From Clostridiales bacterium (GTDB lineage: Bacteria > Bacillota_E > Sulfobacillia > Sulfobacillales > JAIMBI01), in NCBI GenBank assembly GCA_027318915.1, contig DAHVOH010000094.1:1-10814 (forward strand): a DNA stretch of 10,814 nucleotides. Direction: 5' to 3'. The translations under genes and the position numbers were made by a program. Each line of letters opens with the position of its first letter. Within the stretch, counting starts at the first letter, position 1. Shown in pieces: positions 1 through 6,266 of the stretch. Under the pieces are notes generated by a model that was not told where the DNA came from, did no database searches, and saw only the letters and a program-made list of their open reading frames with translations.

Positions 1-234
1 GGCATGACCGCGAGCATGAGTCGGAAGGGCAACTGTTGGGACAACGCGTGTATCGAGTCCTGGCACAGTCTGCTGAAGAAGGAGCTGGTCTACCTGAGCC
101 ATTTCCGGACCCGGGCGGAGGCGCGGACGGCCCTCTTCGAATACATCGAGGTCTTCTACAACCGGCAGCGCCTGCACAGCGCCTTGGGCTACCGGACGCC
201 CCAGGAGGCGGCAGTCGCCGCGCTCACCGCCTAA
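1..234 (+). CDS. IS3-family transposase OrfB, C-terminal fragment (partial at left edge)
   Basis: This is the end of an IS3-family DDE transposase (OrfB, rve-type integrase core), which cuts and joins IS ends. The open frame runs off the left edge; the ATG at position 4 is internal to the protein, not a start. Visible landmarks are SRKGNCWDNACIES, in which the E of the ES pair is the third catalytic acidic residue of the DDE triad, the LKKELVY stretch, and the C-terminal YNRQRLHSALGYRTPQEA block typical of the family end. The first two catalytic aspartates and OrfA lie outside the window, so activity cannot be judged. The visible part has no frameshift or stop before TAA at 232-234. The right terminus of the element should lie within about 75 bp downstream. 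Confidence 0.93.
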   Translation, partial: GMTASMSRKGNCWDNACIESWHSLLKKELVYLSHFRTRAEARTALFEYIEVFYNRQRLHSALGYRTPQEAAVAALTA

Positions 235-308
235 GCGATGCATTCCCCATTTTCGGCTGTCCAAGATCTTGACATAAGTCCAAAGACCCTTGACAGTCCC
301 GGTGTCCA
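235..308 (+). mobile_element. Right-end region of the IS3-family element, imperfect tandem GTCCAA...TTGACA units
   Basis: IS3-family elements usually end in CA at the right terminus. Two candidate ends are visible: GTCCA finishing at 282 and GGTGTCCA finishing at 308. The interval holds two imperfect tandem units, GTCCAA-4 nt-TTGACA (259-274) and GTCCAA-6 nt-TTGACA (278-295), plus the palindrome CAAGATCTTG at 262-271. The left end is outside the window, so the terminal inverted repeat cannot be paired, and I cannot choose between the two ends or identify a target duplication. Each TTGACA is a perfect -35 sequence pointing outward, but neither has a good -10 partner at 16-18 bp. Confidence 0.5.
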
Positions 309-406
309 GCGTAGAGGGCTTTTTGGGACTGCGGCCGGCGAACCTGGCCCCTTCCGGCGGTCGATGCGGCAGGCCGTAGCTGGAAGGGGAGAAGGAGGAT
401 GTGCGG

Positions 407-1090
407 GTGTACTCGGGAGGATCACGGCGTCGGCGCCGCCCCTCCGGCACCGATGTGGGAGACCCCCTGGGTGTGCAGGCACCCCCGCTCCCATTTCGGC
501 CCGCCAACGAGGCGGCGGGGGAGGATATCTTGGCCATTTTCGGGACGCACGGCGGCGATGGGTCCGCGTTCAGGTGCCAGTGCCAGCGGTACAAGGCGAT
601 ACCACGGCGGCTTGACTATGCCGACGCGCTCCGGCCTCTCGGAGAGCGGGCAGCCCGCCTCAGGGAGCAGACCCAGTGCGGAAACCCCGCGGCCGCCAGC
701 ACCAGTGGGATTGTCGCGTACTGGGACGGTGAGCCGGTGGGGTGGTGCGCGGTCGAGCGGCGCTCCCACCACACGAATCTTGGCCGCGTGCCTTGGTCGG
801 GCCGGTCCGAAAACAAGTGCGACGAGGGGATCTGGGCGCCCACCTGCTTCGTCGTCCGATCGGGGTTCCGGCGCCGCGGCGTCAGCTACGCGCTGGCCCG
901 CGCGGCCGTCGACTTCGCATGGAAGCGCGGGGCCCGCGTGCTTGAGGGATACCCGTAGGACCCGGTGCCCTACAAAGAGGTGACGTGGGGCGACCTGCAC
1001 GCCGGCAGCTACAGCATATTCGTCGCGGCCGGCTTCACCGAGGTGAGCCGGCCGACGCTCCGCCGTGTCGTTATGCGCATCGAGTTTTAG
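407..1090 (+). pseudogene. GNAT-family N-acetyltransferase interrupted by one in-frame TAG
   Basis: This encodes a GNAT acetyltransferase, which would transfer acetyl from acetyl-CoA to an unknown amine. Recognisable parts are a cysteine-rich start to the core (FRCQCQRYKAIPRR), GIVAYWDGEPVGWCAVE, and the acetyl-CoA loop in CFVVRSGFRRRGVSYALARA, followed by GARVLEGYP. The frame then meets TAG at 956-958, yet continues in the same frame, without another stop, through VTWGDLHAGSYSIFVAAGF and TEVSRPTLRRVVMRIEF to TAG at 1088-1090. That tail is exactly the expected family C-terminus, so this looks like a point nonsense change rather than a frameshift. I chose GTG 407 because AAGGAGG (392-398) sits 8 nt upstream; GTG 473 is an alternative, since the first ~25 residues are arginine-rich and unlike the family. 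A truncated product lacking the last beta strands is possible. Amber readthrough is unlikely but not excluded. Confidence 0.8.
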
Positions 1091-1212
1091 CCGCGACTGT
1101 TAGCGAGTCACGGGCACGGCGCGTGCGAAATCCCGGCCGCGCCTGGCTTTCTGGACGGCGCCCACTCTGCGCCGCGTGCCCGACGGACTTGGCGTCAAAT
1201 TCTCACATGCTG
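1091..1212. other. Intergenic region with a long-range inverted repeat
   Basis: There is no gene between the broken acetyltransferase and the tetR promoter. An inverted repeat joins CGGGCAC-GGCGC (1111-1122) to GCGCC-GC-GTGCCCG (1169-1182), with a 2-nt bulge in the right arm and about 46 nt between the arms. No run of T follows it, so it is at best a weak, factor-dependent or structural terminator for upstream transcription. Confidence 0.35.
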
Positions 1213-1241
1213 TTGACGACGCCAGGGGGTGGACGTATGCT
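1213..1241 (+). promoter_or_regulatory. Sigma-A-like promoter of the tetR-ABC operon
   Basis: The -35 box TTGACG (1213-1218, five of six consensus) and the -10 box TATGCT (1236-1241, four of six) are separated by exactly 17 bp. Transcription is predicted to start near 1248, inside the palindrome described next. The tetR start codon lies about 58 nt further on. This is the best promoter in the window by sequence alone. Confidence 0.75.
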
Positions 1242-1244
1242 TTG

Positions 1245-1266
1245 GCCGTGACCACATGGTCACGGC
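1245..1266. promoter_or_regulatory. 22-bp perfect palindrome, probable TetR operator
   Basis: The left arm GCCGTGACCA (1245-1254) and right arm TGGTCACGGC (1257-1266) are perfect inverted copies around a 2-bp centre (CA). The site starts 3 bp after the -10 box and covers the predicted transcription start, so a bound dimer of the downstream repressor would block RNA polymerase. Ten-bp half sites and a position over its own promoter are typical of autoregulating TetR proteins. Binding by this TetR is inferred from position. Confidence 0.75.
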
Positions 1267-1305
1267 AGTTGAGGCTTTGAGCGTTGCGTTGGAGGGAGGG
1301 GCCGA

Positions 1306-1944
1306 ATGCCGTCGTCGCAGTTTGAGAAGCTCCCCGCCGCGACGCAGGAGCGGATCGTGGATGCGAGCCTTGCGGAGTTTGCCGCGAACGGCTACGACGC
1401 GGCCTCCACAAACCGCATCGTGGCCGAGGCCGGCATCTCGAAGGGGGTCTTGTTCAAGTACTTTGAGGACAAAGCGGGGCTTTTTCTCTACGTGGCCGAC
1501 GCGGCACTGCACTCGTATTTCGAGGGACTGCCCGACGGCCCCCAACTGAACCTCACCGAGTGGATGCGGGCCACGACGGCCTACAAGCTTCGCTTCCTGC
1601 GCGAAAAGCCGCGCGCCTATCAGCTGTTCATCCGGATGATGAAAGACCCCGCCCATCCGGTTTACGCGCGAGCCATTGCCACCCAAACGGCAGAGCTTAA
1701 GGAGGTGGGCCGCACCATGACCGGGTGGGTCGCGGACGCCAATCTCCGGCCCGGTGTGACGCTGGAGCGGCTCGTGAGCCTACTCGGGTGGATCAGTGCG
1801 GGGCTGCAGGACAAGATTCTGGCGATCCTGCCGGATGTGGTGGACGAGAACCTGGAGCAGGCCTTTGACCGAGTGCTGGAGGAGTTTGACGTGTACTTCG
1901 ACATGGTCCGGTTCGGCATCTATCAGGAGGGAGAGCGGTCATGA
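1306..1944 (+). CDS. TetR/AcrR-family transcriptional repressor
   Basis: This 212-residue one-component regulator is of standard length for the family. The N-terminal domain (about 12-58) carries the helix-turn-helix at 35-53 (TNRIVAEAGISKGVLFKYF), where the GISKGVLFKYF recognition helix and following tyrosine/phenylalanine are family hallmarks; the DKAGL(F) that follows is also typical. The remaining ~150 residues form the helical ligand-binding and dimerisation domain, which gives no clue to the ligand. The start is supported by a purine-rich site (GGAGGGAGGG, 1291-1300) 5 nt before ATG. It is the first gene of an operon: its TGA overlaps the ABC ATPase ATG in ATGA at 1941-1944, implying translational coupling. 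It probably represses itself and the transporter through the palindrome at 1245-1266 until an unknown substrate of the pump relieves repression. Confidence 0.95.
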   Translation: MPSSQFEKLPAATQERIVDASLAEFAANGYDAASTNRIVAEAGISKGVLFKYFEDKAGLFLYVADAALHSYFEGLPDGPQLNLTEWMRATTAYKLRFLREKPRAYQLFIRMMKDPAHPVYARAIATQTAELKEVGRTMTGWVADANLRPGVTLERLVSLLGWISAGLQDKILAILPDVVDENLEQAFDRVLEEFDVYFDMVRFGIYQEGERS

Positions 1945-2831
1945 TTTCGCTCGACGGGCTGACCAAGGCGTACCCCGGGGGCCGCGGTGTCTTCGACCTG
2001 ACGCTCGACATCGCGCCGGGCGAGGTTTTCGGGCTGTTGGGCCCCAACGGGGCGGGCAAGTCCACCACCATCCGCCATCTGATGGGGTTTCTGCGCCCAG
2101 ATGCGGGCGCGGCGCGCATCCGGGACTTGGACTGCTGGGCGGACGCCCCCAAGGTGCAGGCGTATGTCGGCTACGTGCCCGGTGAGATTGGGTTCCCGGA
2201 CGAGATGACCGGCGCCGAGTTTCTGGACCTCATGGCGGGGCTCAGGGGAAGCGGGAGCGGGGTTCGGCGCAAGGATTTGTGTGAGCGCTTCGAACTCGAT
2301 CCCCTGCCCCCGCTGCGCAGGATGTCCAAGGGGACCAAGCAGAAGGTGGCTTTGGTGGCGGGCTTCATGCATGAGCCGGCGGTGCTGATTCTCGACGAGC
2401 CGACGTCCGGGCTGGATCCCCTGATGCAGCGCCGGTTTTTGGAGCTGGTGGCGGAGGAGCAGCGGCGCGGCGCCACCATGCTCATGTCGTCGCACGCCTT
2501 TCCGGAGGTGGAGCGGGTTGCCGACCGTGTCGGCATCCTTCGGGCGGGGCGGCTGGTGGCGGTTCGGGACGTGGCCAGCCTCAGGCAGATGGCGAAGAAG
2601 GTTTTCACGGTAACGACCGCATCGGCGAGCGATCACGCCCTGATTCAGGCGGCGGGCTTCACGGTGGTGGAGCGGCGGGGCCTCACGCTCGGTGTCGAGG
2701 TCACAGGGGACTACGACGCGTTCATCAGGGCGCTGGCCCGCTGTAAGGTGCGCGCGCTGGACATCCACCCCCTCGATTTGGAGCAGATTTTCATGCACTT
2801 CTACAGCGCGGAGGAGGCGGGGCTGAAGTGA
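1941..2831 (+). CDS. ABC-2 type exporter, ATP-binding subunit
   Basis: This 296-residue cytoplasmic ATPase would power the permease encoded next. Walker A is GPNGAGKS (34-41). The position usually holding the Q-loop reads GYVPGE (78-83), a variant common in the NatA/BcrA-like branch. The signature is MSKGTKQK (128-135) in place of LSGGQ, again a branch feature; Walker B is VLILDEP (148-154), the D-loop SGLDP (156-160) and the switch histidine H185 in SSH. All catalytic residues are therefore present. About 80 further residues (from 215) form the C-terminal accessory region that is usual in this group. The start overlaps the tetR stop by 4 bp, and the stop overlaps the permease GTG by 4 bp. 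The substrate is unknown; antibiotic, peptide or other hydrophobic export is the usual role of such TetR-linked pairs. Confidence 0.95.
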   Translation: MISLDGLTKAYPGGRGVFDLTLDIAPGEVFGLLGPNGAGKSTTIRHLMGFLRPDAGAARIRDLDCWADAPKVQAYVGYVPGEIGFPDEMTGAEFLDLMAGLRGSGSGVRRKDLCERFELDPLPPLRRMSKGTKQKVALVAGFMHEPAVLILDEPTSGLDPLMQRRFLELVAEEQRRGATMLMSSHAFPEVERVADRVGILRAGRLVAVRDVASLRQMAKKVFTVTTASASDHALIQAAGFTVVERRGLTLGVEVTGDYDAFIRALARCKVRALDIHPLDLEQIFMHFYSAEEAGLK

Positions 2832-3634
2832 GCGGGGCACTTTTCGCCAGTGGGCTCAAAAGCAGCGCGCGTGGCCTTTCGGGGTACGCGTTCGGCATGG
2901 TGTTCTACCTGTGGCTGTTCATCTGGATCTACCCGTCGTTCGCCGGCTCGCGCGGATTGAACCGGCTGCTCCGGTCCATGCCCGCCGGCCTCCTGAAGGT
3001 TTTGGGCTACAACGTCGGCGTGTCCCACCTGAGCGGGTTTTTGGGCGGGGAGTTCTACAGCCTGCTGTATCTCCTCATTATGGGCATCTACGCCGTGTTC
3101 ACGGCCACCAAGCTCATGGCGCATCTGGTTGACAACGGGTCCATGGCGTACCTGCTGGCCACGCCGGTGTCGCGCACCCGGGTGGCCGTGACCCAGGGGC
3201 TGGTCCTGATTGCGGGCATCCTCGTGGTTGGCCTGGCCGCCACGGCCGGCGCGCTGTTGGGGGCGCACTGGTTTGCACCCCATGAGGCGCTCGCGGCAGG
3301 GCCGTTTGTGGCCTTGAATCTGGTGGGCGCGCTCCTGTTCGCGGTGGTGGCGGCCTACTCGTTTTTGCTTTCCTGTGTGGCGCCCGACGAGCGCACCGCG
3401 CTTACACTGTCGGCGGTGGTCACGCTCCTGTTTTACGGCATGCACGTGATGGGCGACCTGAGTCCGCAGCTGCGCTGGCTCGCGCACCTGTCGCTGTTTG
3501 GCGTGTTCAACGCGCAGCAGCTCATTCATGGGCGGGGGCCGGTGCTTCTGGACTCCTTGGGACTTCTGGCCGCGACGGTGGTGCTGCTGGCGGTGGCGGC
3601 GCTGTTGTTCCGCCGCCGCCAGCTGTCGCTGTAG
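2828..3634 (+). CDS. ABC-2 type exporter, membrane permease subunit
   Basis: This 268-residue integral membrane protein would form, as a dimer with two copies of the ATPase, the export channel. Six hydrophobic segments are visible at about 20-37, 78-99, 120-146, 160-183, 190-209 and 239-261, and the protein ends in a basic tail (FRRRQLSL), which suggests a cytoplasmic C-terminus. LLATPVSRTRV (109-119), between helices 2 and 3, matches the cytoplasmic coupling loop common in ABC-2 permeases. GTG 2828 is chosen because it overlaps the ATPase stop (GTGA) and has GAGGAGG at 2811-2817, 10 nt upstream. It is the last gene of the operon; a strong hairpin follows. It has no fused ATPase or large periplasmic domain, so it fits the drug/peptide exporter type rather than a tripartite system. 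Confidence 0.92.
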   Translation: MSGALFASGLKSSARGLSGYAFGMVFYLWLFIWIYPSFAGSRGLNRLLRSMPAGLLKVLGYNVGVSHLSGFLGGEFYSLLYLLIMGIYAVFTATKLMAHLVDNGSMAYLLATPVSRTRVAVTQGLVLIAGILVVGLAATAGALLGAHWFAPHEALAAGPFVALNLVGALLFAVVAAYSFLLSCVAPDERTALTLSAVVTLLFYGMHVMGDLSPQLRWLAHLSLFGVFNAQQLIHGRGPVLLDSLGLLAATVVLLAVAALLFRRRQLSL

Positions 3635-3663
3635 GGCGAACGGCCCCATGTCTCTGGGTTTTA

Positions 3664-3699
3664 GCCGGCAGTGGCCGCGCGACGGCTGACACTGCCGGC
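3664..3699 (+). terminator. Strong hairpin after the tetR-ABC operon
   Basis: Arms GCCGGCAGTG (3664-3673) and CACTGCCGGC (3690-3699) are perfect 10-bp inverted copies. The 16-nt interior can form a second short stem, GCCG (3674-3677) with CGGC (3683-3686). The hairpin lies 30 nt after the permease stop. It lacks a T-tract, so it could be a factor-dependent terminator or an mRNA 3'-end stabiliser rather than a classical intrinsic terminator. Confidence 0.5.
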
Positions 3700-3801
3700 C
3701 CATCGGTGGCTGGGCCCGAATATTCCTCCTGCTTTACAGACTCCATCAAGCAAGTGGGCTAGGCTCACTACCGTTTACGTAGAGTCGTGGTTTGTGGTGG
3801 G

Positions 3802-3822
3802 ATGATCCTGGGAGGGGATCAT
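3802..3822 (+). promoter_or_regulatory. Hairpin enclosing the transposase ribosome binding site
   Basis: ATGATCC (3802-3808) and GGATCAT (3816-3822) are perfect 7-bp inverted copies. The 7-nt loop plus adjoining arm contains the purine-rich GGGAGGGG site (3810-3817) that should serve the ATG at 3824. Folding would tie up the ribosome binding site immediately before the start codon. Insertion sequences are known to use such structures to limit translation from read-through transcripts; that role here is inferred. Confidence 0.55.
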
Positions 3823-3823
3823 T

Positions 3824-5221
3824 ATGCCGCGGAGTGGGTGGCGTAAACCGCCGCCGGGCGCCCGGTTAACCGATCATATCGCCTTGGGCGTCCTGACCCA
3901 GACGGTGCCGCCCGCCCTGGTGGACGCCGTGGTGGCGGCGACGGGCCGGCAGGAGCGGCGCCAGCGCCTGCTGCCGGCGCGGGTGCTGGTGTACTACGTC
4001 TTGGCCTTGGCGCTCCATAGTGAGGCCGGCTACGAAGAGGTCATGCGCTACGTGGTCGACGGCTTGGCCTGGGAGACCCAGTGGCACGACGCGTGGCCGG
4101 TGCCCACGAAGGCGGCGTTGTTCCGAGCCCGCCGCCGGTTGGGCGTGGAACCGCTGGCCCAGCTGTTTGCCCAGGTGGCGCGCCCGCTGGGCGACGTGAC
4201 GCGGCCGGGCATCGGGTATCGCGGGCGGCGGCTCCTGAGTCTCGATGGCACGACGTGGGACGTGGCGGACACGCCCGCGCATGCCGCGGCGTTCGGGCGG
4301 CCCCGCACCGGGCGCGGCCCTGAAGGGGCGGGGGCGTTTCCCCAGCTCCGGCTGGTGGCGCTGGCGGAAACCGGCACCCATGCGGTGGTCGGGGCGGTTT
4401 TGAGCCCCCTCCGGCTGGGCGAGACGCAGGCGGCCCCGGCCCTCTTCGCCGCCCTGGATGCCTCGCAGTGCCTGCTGGCGGATCGCGGGTTCTTCAGTTA
4501 TGCCCTGTGGACGCAGGCCGCGGCGACCGGCGCCGCCCTGGTGTGGCGGGTCCGGCAGAACCTCCGGCTGCCCGTGCTGGCCCCGTGCGCGGATGGGTCC
4601 TACCGCAGTCGGCTCTATCCGACGCGGACCGCCCGGCGCCGGGATCAGGACGGGGTGGACGTGCGCGTCATTAGGTACACCCTGGCTCCCCGGAGGCGCC
4701 GGGGGCCCCGCCGCCCCCGGCCTATCGCCTCCTGACCACCTGGCTGGATCCCGCCGAGGCCCGCGCCGGCGAGTTGGCGGCGCTGTATCACGAGCGCTGG
4801 GCGATCGAGCAGATCTTCGATGAATTCAAGACGCACCAGCGCGGCCCGCGGGTGGTGCTCCGGAGCAAAACGCCCGACGGCGTGCGGCAGGAAGTCTATG
4901 GCTACCTCCTGACCCACTATGCCCTCCGCAAGCTCCTGTACGACGCGGCCGCGGCGGCCGCCACGGATCCCGATCGCCTCTCGTTCACCCACGCGGTGCA
5001 TGTGGTCCGGCGCACGCTCACCCGGCCCCCGGCCTTTTCCCCCTAACGCCTGGGCACGCCGCCGAGCCCGGGTGTTGGGGGAGATCCCGGCAGTCCGGCT
5101 CCCGCCCCGCCGTCGCCGGGTCAACCCCCGGGTGGTGAAACTCAAGATGTCCCACTGGCCCCGAAAACGCGGGCGCCCTCAACGTCCGGTTTGGCGAGAC
5201 CCCGTGATCCTCTCTAAGTAA
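3824..5221 (+). pseudogene. IS4-family DDE transposase, broken by two frameshifts
   Basis: The product would cut and paste the surrounding element. The first piece (3824 to the frame break) holds an N-terminal DNA-binding region, the first catalytic aspartate in LSLDGTTWDVADTP and the second in LLADRGFFSY. Near 4685-4720, within a G/C-rich run, the reading continues in the -1 frame. That piece carries LLTTWLDPAEA and the Y-R-E-K signature YHERWAIEQIFDEFK with the catalytic glutamate, then stops at 5044. A second shift in the run TTTTCCCCC at 5035-5043 restores the original frame, giving RVNPRVVKLKMSHWPRKR, the usual basic C-terminus, and TAA at 5219-5221. All catalytic residues survive across the pieces, but no single frame encodes them. 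I see no classical slippery heptamer, so decay is more likely than programmed frameshifting; sequencing error in homopolymers is also possible. Confidence 0.85.
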
Positions 5222-5292
5222 ACGGTATTGCCTTTAAGGGCCATCGGGGCAGGGCCCAAGGCCCGGGTGCGCATGGAATCGACAGCCAGAGG

Positions 5293-5318
5293 AGCCGCGC
5301 CCGCTAGGGGGCGCGGCT
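5293..5318 (-). terminator. GC-rich hairpin downstream of the nucleotidyltransferase gene
   Basis: AGCCGCGCCC (5293-5302) and GGGCGCGGCT (5309-5318) form a perfect 10-bp stem with a 6-nt loop. It lies 15 bp beyond the stop of the minus-strand gene ending at 5333. No long T-tract follows on the minus strand. It would also stop plus-strand transcription leaving the IS4 element. Confidence 0.55.
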
Positions 5319-5332
5319 ATGGGCCCGAAGCC

Positions 5333-6244
5333 TCAGCGCTCCGGGCTGGACAGCCCCAATTGTCGACGGGCTTCGTGATGAGCGAATCGGGTCATGGCAT
5401 CGCGGAGGGTGTCCCAAGACCATGGGGCCAGCATGTCGGGCATAGGCTGGGCCTCGGCGTCTTCAAAGGCGGTGAGGCTGCGCAACACATGCACGCGGTT
5501 CATCGTCGGGGCCTGCGAGAAGGCGCGGCGCAGAACCGGTGTGATGCCGCCAGCCGCCAGTGCGAGGGCATAGACGTCGACGAAGTCTTTGCGGGAAGCC
5601 CGCATCGACAGCGCGTGGCATTTCATGGCGCACAACGAGTCGAGAGACGCCAACGGAACGCCCTTATACGATAAGCCCGGGGTGAGCGTGATGCCGAGTT
5701 GGCGAATGTGGGAGACGTGGACCTCCCCAAGGCGACCATGGATTGTGCCAGCGGAGACCGCGTCCACCACGTAGCGGGGAAGGGTCTGCTTCAAGGAATC
5801 GGCGAGGGCGGGGGCGTCGCACGATGCGGCGGTGAACAGATCGAGATCGACCGACCGCCGATGGCCCAAGTACAGGGCGACGGCCGTGTCTCCACAAAGC
5901 AGGAACCCTGGCGGGCAGAGGTTTGTTCCATGCTGGGCCAGTGCGGACTGCGTGGCCGGGGCAAGGGTTTCGGGATGCAGGGGCTCCGTCTCATCCGCGA
6001 GCACGTTCGTCCAAAACGCCCGGAAGCTATGGGGCAGGCTCCGGTGACGGGCGGCGACGGCGGCGACGCGCGCGGCCCCATAGACGCGGAGCACGCGCCG
6101 CGCATCATCCAGTTGGCCGCGCCACAGCACCCGAGCGATGAGCCAGTCGGCGTGTTGGTCCACATCAATATGGTCCAGAGGGGTGTCCCAGAAAAGGGCG
6201 CGACGCAGCACCGGTTGCAGCTGAGCCCGGAGGTCGTCCGTCAT
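5333..6244 (-). CDS. AbiEii/DUF1814-type nucleotidyltransferase with N-terminal DUF6922-like domain
   Basis: This 303-residue protein combines two parts. Residues ~15-85 (ALFWDTPLDHIDVDQHADWL, then RVLWRGQLDDARRVLRVYG and SLPHSFRAFWTNVL) resemble DUF6922, a small domain I recall being encoded separately next to nucleotidyltransferases of this kind. Residues ~110-290 are the MNT-fold nucleotidyltransferase of the AbiEii/AbiGii toxin family, with LGHRRSVDLDLF (126-137) giving the metal-binding D133/D135 pair, and RASRKDFVDVYAL (215-227) matching the family's conserved K-D-x-x-D region. The G-[G/S] motif before the DxD reads G118-D119, an unusual substitution. Family members act as phage-abortive-infection or toxin-antitoxin toxins, and MenT relatives add nucleotides to tRNA 3' ends. 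ATG 6244 has GGGGGGAG 7 nt upstream and begins 22 nt after the helicase stop, so the two are probably cotranscribed. No separate antitoxin gene is visible. Confidence 0.85.
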   Translation of the reverse strand: MTDDLRAQLQPVLRRALFWDTPLDHIDVDQHADWLIARVLWRGQLDDARRVLRVYGAARVAAVAARHRSLPHSFRAFWTNVLADETEPLHPETLAPATQSALAQHGTNLCPPGFLLCGDTAVALYLGHRRSVDLDLFTAASCDAPALADSLKQTLPRYVVDAVSAGTIHGRLGEVHVSHIRQLGITLTPGLSYKGVPLASLDSLCAMKCHALSMRASRKDFVDVYALALAAGGITPVLRRAFSQAPTMNRVHVLRSLTAFEDAEAQPMPDMLAPWSWDTLRDAMTRFAHHEARRQLGLSSPER

Positions 6245-6266
6245 CCTAAGCTCCCCCCTGTCAAGC

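Larger units (their letters stand above)
3766..5230 (+). mobile_element. IS4-family insertion sequence, about 1465 bp, inactivated
   Basis: The ends are inverted repeats of 19 bp with two mismatches: left CACTACCGTTTACGTAGAG (3766-3784) and right, read inward on the other strand, CAATACCGTTTACTTAGAG (5230-5212). From memory they resemble the terminal repeats of the IS4 subgroup of the IS4 family. The element contains one transposase gene filling nearly its whole length, as is normal. Flanking bases 3756-3765 and 5231-5240 show no matching 10-12 bp target duplication, so either the boundaries are off by a few bases or the locus has rearranged since insertion. Confidence 0.8.

Noticed and set aside
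238..615. Plus-strand frame of 125 residues before the acetyltransferase core
   Set aside because: It is in a different frame from the recognisable GNAT sequence, has no family features and overlaps the IS3 end.
1923..3703. Long minus-strand frames (about 300 residues each) opposite the ABC operon
   Set aside because: They are His/Arg/Gln/Pro-rich antisense shadows of the ABC ATPase and permease, which have full family motifs.
3756..5240. Target-site duplication around the IS4 element
   Set aside because: The 10 bases outside each inverted repeat do not match.
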